Source of the DNA: an uncultured Bacilli bacterium | GTDB taxonomy: Bacteria > Bacillota_I > Bacilli_A > RF39 > UBA660 | Assembly: GCA_944371545.1 (NCBI GenBank) | Contig: CALVXT010000039.1 | Location: 1-9,724, forward strand | DNA length: 9,724 nucleotides | Direction: 5' to 3' | Shown: positions 8,033 to 9,724 of the stretch, piece by piece | How the letters are laid out: the number at the start of each line of letters is the position of its first letter | How positions within the stretch are numbered: the first letter of the stretch is position 1 | Translations under genes and position numbers: made by a program | Notes under the pieces: generated by a model | Told to the model about the DNA's origin: nothing | The model's database searches: none | What the model saw: only the letters and a program-made list of their open reading frames with translations

Positions 8033-8058
8033 ATATTATTAAAAACAAAAATTCATAT

Positions 8059-8064
8059 AGGGAT
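8059..8064 (+). promoter_or_regulatory. Ribosome binding site for the immunity candidate
   Basis: AGGGAT lies 10 nt before the ATG at 8075. An upstream in-frame ATG at 8063 overlaps this motif and has no room for a ribosome binding site, so 8075 is the better start. Confidence 0.55.
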
Positions 8065-8074
8065 GTGTTTTGTG

Positions 8075-8638
8075 ATGAAAAAGCATATTGTGCAACAGCA
8101 TAAAGTAAATACAAAAAAATTACTAATACTATCAATAATGTTATTATTGTTTAATAGTATTAAATCTTGGTTTGCACTAGATATAGAAGTTATTATAAGC
8201 ATTCTACTTAATTTAATAGGCTTTTTTTTAAACATTTATATTATTATAAAAGTAATAAAAGCAAAAAGCAGAAATTATTTTCAAGTAATAATATTAATAA
8301 TGGCTATTTTGTTAAATTTTATTCCTTTGTCAGATTATAAAGTCTATTTAGATTTTTATAAAACAGAAAACTTAAGAATGGAGGTAATACAACAATACCA
8401 AAATGAGAATATATTTTTAATACAGTTAGATGAAAAATATAAGGACTTATCGCAAAATGGTGTTATTTTGAATTATGATGGTCAAGTGTTTAGTTTTCCT
8501 ATTTATACTACTACCTCAATTTATGAAGGACATTATATAATTTATTCTCAAGAAAAAGAAGAAGAGTTGGTTAATTATATTGGCAGAATTTATTCTATAA
8601 AAAAATTAACGGATAATTGGTATTATATTAAATGTTGA
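8075..8638 (+). CDS. Three-TM membrane protein, candidate immunity protein of the Rhs toxin
   Basis: 187 residues from the ATG at 8075 (191 if the ATG at 8063 is used). The N-terminus is basic (MKKHIVQQHKVNTKK). Three hydrophobic helices lie at about 16-35, 37-58 and 68-85. The loop after the second (KVIKAKSR) is basic and should be cytoplasmic, which puts the C-terminal 100 or so residues outside the membrane. That tail looks like a small beta-rich domain (MEVIQQYQNENIFLIQL, GVILNYDGQVFSFPIY, GRIYSIKKLTDNWYYIKC). I recognise no family. It starts 42 bp after the toxin stop with no terminator between, the usual place for the cognate immunity gene of a polymorphic toxin, so that role is inferred from position. 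It ends in TGA. If TGA were a sense codon here it would extend only 15 residues, to a TAA. Confidence 0.75.
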   Translation: MKKHIVQQHKVNTKKLLILSIMLLLFNSIKSWFALDIEVIISILLNLIGFFLNIYIIIKVIKAKSRNYFQVIILIMAILLNFIPLSDYKVYLDFYKTENLRMEVIQQYQNENIFLIQLDEKYKDLSQNGVILNYDGQVFSFPIYTTTSIYEGHYIIYSQEKEEELVNYIGRIYSIKKLTDNWYYIKC

Positions 8639-8731
8639 AAAGATACTAAAAATTTTAATAAAAAAGTTTTAATCATTCTATAAAATATTCATAAATATTT
8701 TGCAAAGAAACTTATGTAGGTTCCAAAGAAG

Positions 8732-8772
8732 AAAAAAACATCAAGAAAAAGAAATCCTGATGTTTTTTCTTT
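8732..8772 (+). terminator. Rho-independent terminator after the toxin/immunity operon
   Basis: AAAAAACATCA (8733-8743) pairs with TGATGTTTTTT (8758-8768) around a 14-nt loop, and the inner GA/TC can add two pairs past an A-C mismatch. The 3' arm ends in a T-run. The 5' arm is A-rich, so it could also terminate transcription from the other side. The rest of the gap 8639-8807 shows no gene. Confidence 0.75.
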
Positions 8773-8782
8773 ATATTTAAGA

Positions 8783-8788
8783 TATAAT
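8783..8788 (+). promoter_or_regulatory. -10 element of a probable promoter for the gene at 8808
   Basis: A perfect TATAAT lies 20 bp before the ATG at 8808. The region 16-18 bp upstream is T-rich (TGTTTT-like), falls in the 3' arm of the preceding terminator and gives only a poor -35. Transcription would start near 8795, giving a very short leader that begins about at the AGGAAG ribosome binding site (8795-8800). Confidence 0.45.
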
Positions 8789-8807
8789 GGCTTTAGGAAG
8801 TGCTTAA

Positions 8808-9551
8808 ATGAAAAGAAAAAGAAATTATTATAATTTAATTGTTTATGCATCAAGACTATTTATAATAAGTGGATTTATTTTTTTAATGTTATTTTCATTA
8901 GGAAACATGGAAATTGTATCTTGCCTAAAGAAATATGAAATATTACTACTTATTATGTCTTTTGCTTGTGCTTTTATTTTGTTTATTCTTTTAGCTTTTT
9001 TGGATAAATATAAAAATAAAATTACTATTGATTTGGATTTTCCACAAAAACCTTTTGTTTATAGTGTTTTAGACTTACATGCATTAGAAACTTCAATATC
9101 GATACAATTAAATAAATTGAATTATGTACGAGATTCTTCTTCTTTTTCTGATTTTGATATTTATTATAATTATAAATATGTTTGGTGGTATTCTGGAAAA
9201 AAGCGTCAATTAAATACTTTTGTACAATTTGAATATGAAGAATTTACTAAAGAAATAAAAAAATATTTATTGTTACAAAGACAAGAAATCTTTTATAAAT
9301 TACATAAAAAAGCGAAATTTTGTCAAACAATATTTTTGGTTAAAATTAAAAAAAATAATAAATATTTAGAAAAATACTTGAAAGAAGTAGTACCACAATT
9401 CTTAAGAAATTATTTTTTAATAGCTATACTTGTTGAAGAAGAAGGAAAAATATATATTCCTCATTGTGATATTTCTTTTTTAGAATATAGAGAAATGAGA
9501 AAAAGATTAGAAAAAATTTTATATGAACATATAAAACGTGTTAAGAAATAA
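8808..9551 (+). CDS. Two-TM membrane protein of unknown function
   Basis: 247 residues. The ATG has AGGAAG at 8795-8800 with 7-nt spacing. The N-terminus is basic (MKRKRNYYN), followed by hydrophobic helices at about 10-32 and 45-65. A lysine-rich stretch (DKYKNK) then puts the remaining 180 residues in the cytoplasm. This domain has alternating strand and helix character (FVYSVLDLHALETSISIQL, YKYVWWYSGKKRQLNTFVQF, FCQTIFLVKIKK, NYFLIAILVEEEGKIYIPHC) and ends in a charged helix (EYREMRKRLEKILYEHIKRVKK). I recognise no family and no catalytic motif. It has its own promoter and follows a terminator, so it is separate from the toxin operon. Accessory genes after an Rhs toxin are often orphan immunity genes, and that is one possible role; it is inference from position only. 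Confidence 0.78.
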   Translation: MKRKRNYYNLIVYASRLFIISGFIFLMLFSLGNMEIVSCLKKYEILLLIMSFACAFILFILLAFLDKYKNKITIDLDFPQKPFVYSVLDLHALETSISIQLNKLNYVRDSSSFSDFDIYYNYKYVWWYSGKKRQLNTFVQFEYEEFTKEIKKYLLLQRQEIFYKLHKKAKFCQTIFLVKIKKNNKYLEKYLKEVVPQFLRNYFLIAILVEEEGKIYIPHCDISFLEYREMRKRLEKILYEHIKRVKK

Positions 9552-9724
9552 AATTTTAATGCGTTTTCTTTGAATTTTAGGTATGAATTTGCTTTTAAAG
9601 TTAATTATGATTTGAAAATGCCTGAACCTGAGTCTCATCATGTATATTTTTCAGGCTTTCAAGATGTACCTGTGTTTACAGAACATAAGTATAAAGATGC
9701 TTTAAATAAAAAAACATTAAAACA
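9552..9724 (+). pseudogene. Open coding-like segment without a credible start, running off the window
   Basis: The frame of the preceding gene continues open after its TAA for 57 codons to the window edge, which is unusual in such AT-rich DNA. The product looks protein-like: NFRYEFAFKVNYDLKMPEP, then HHVYFSGFQDVPVFTEHKYK. The only starts are TTG at 9570 and ATG at 9618, and neither has a ribosome binding site. It may be a 5'-truncated remnant, such as a displaced toxin or core fragment, or the beginning of a gene with a leaderless or weak start. I cannot assign a family. Confidence 0.4.

Noticed and set aside
8053..8235. 60-aa - strand frame over the start of the immunity candidate
   Set aside because: It is antisense to a gene with a better start and coherent membrane topology.
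7800..8534. 15-bp identical TTTATGAAGGACATT in toxin (7800-7814) and immunity gene (8520-8534), both coding YEGH
   Set aside because: With this base composition roughly one such 15-mer match is expected by chance in a window of this size.
1..9724. CRISPR array, tRNA, rRNA or insertion sequence
   Set aside because: No regularly spaced repeats, tRNA-like cloverleaf, rRNA-like stretch or transposase motif was seen on either strand.

Overview
The window is strongly AT-rich, with A/T-ending codons, AGGAGG-type ribosome binding sites and a U-tailed terminator. It looks like a low-GC Bacillota-type genome (for example an Erysipelotrichia or RF39-like gut Bacilli lineage); the lineage is inferred from composition and protein style only. 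Tryptophan is read as TGG throughout (about two dozen codons), so the standard bacterial code is assumed. All genes are on the + strand.

Layout. (1) 2-370: the 3' end of a surface protein with a cadherin-like beta-sandwich repeat and a C-terminal membrane anchor. It closes with a terminator whose hairpin includes the stop codon. (2) 371-465: a short promoter/leader region with nested inverted repeats. (3) 466-1881: a 471-aa protein ending in a phage tail-collar/baseplate Gp10-type domain. (4) 1892-8032: one continuous reading frame of 2046 codons for a giant Rhs/YD-repeat polymorphic toxin, broken by a single in-frame TGA at 4238-4240. In order it holds a DNRLRE-type N-terminus, YD repeats, two jelly-roll domains, more YD repeats, an apparent beta-trefoil insertion, a long YD block, the Rhs core signature, a hydrophobic segment, and a C-terminal domain resembling polymorphic toxin type 44. 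(5) 8075-8638: a three-TM protein 42 bp downstream, the natural immunity candidate. (6) A terminator and then a compact promoter. (7) 8808-9551: a two-TM protein of unknown function. (8) 9552-9724: a continued open frame with no credible start, either a remnant or the edge of another gene.

How it may work together (inference): the tail-collar-type protein and the Rhs toxin are translationally coupled. Neither has a Sec signal, which raises the possibility that they form a fibre/payload pair rather than a classical secreted wall protein. The membrane protein after the toxin would protect the producer. The in-frame TGA lies inside the first jelly-roll domain. Unless it is read through or is a sequencing error, the toxin tip is disconnected from the N-terminal part and the locus is decaying or switched off.
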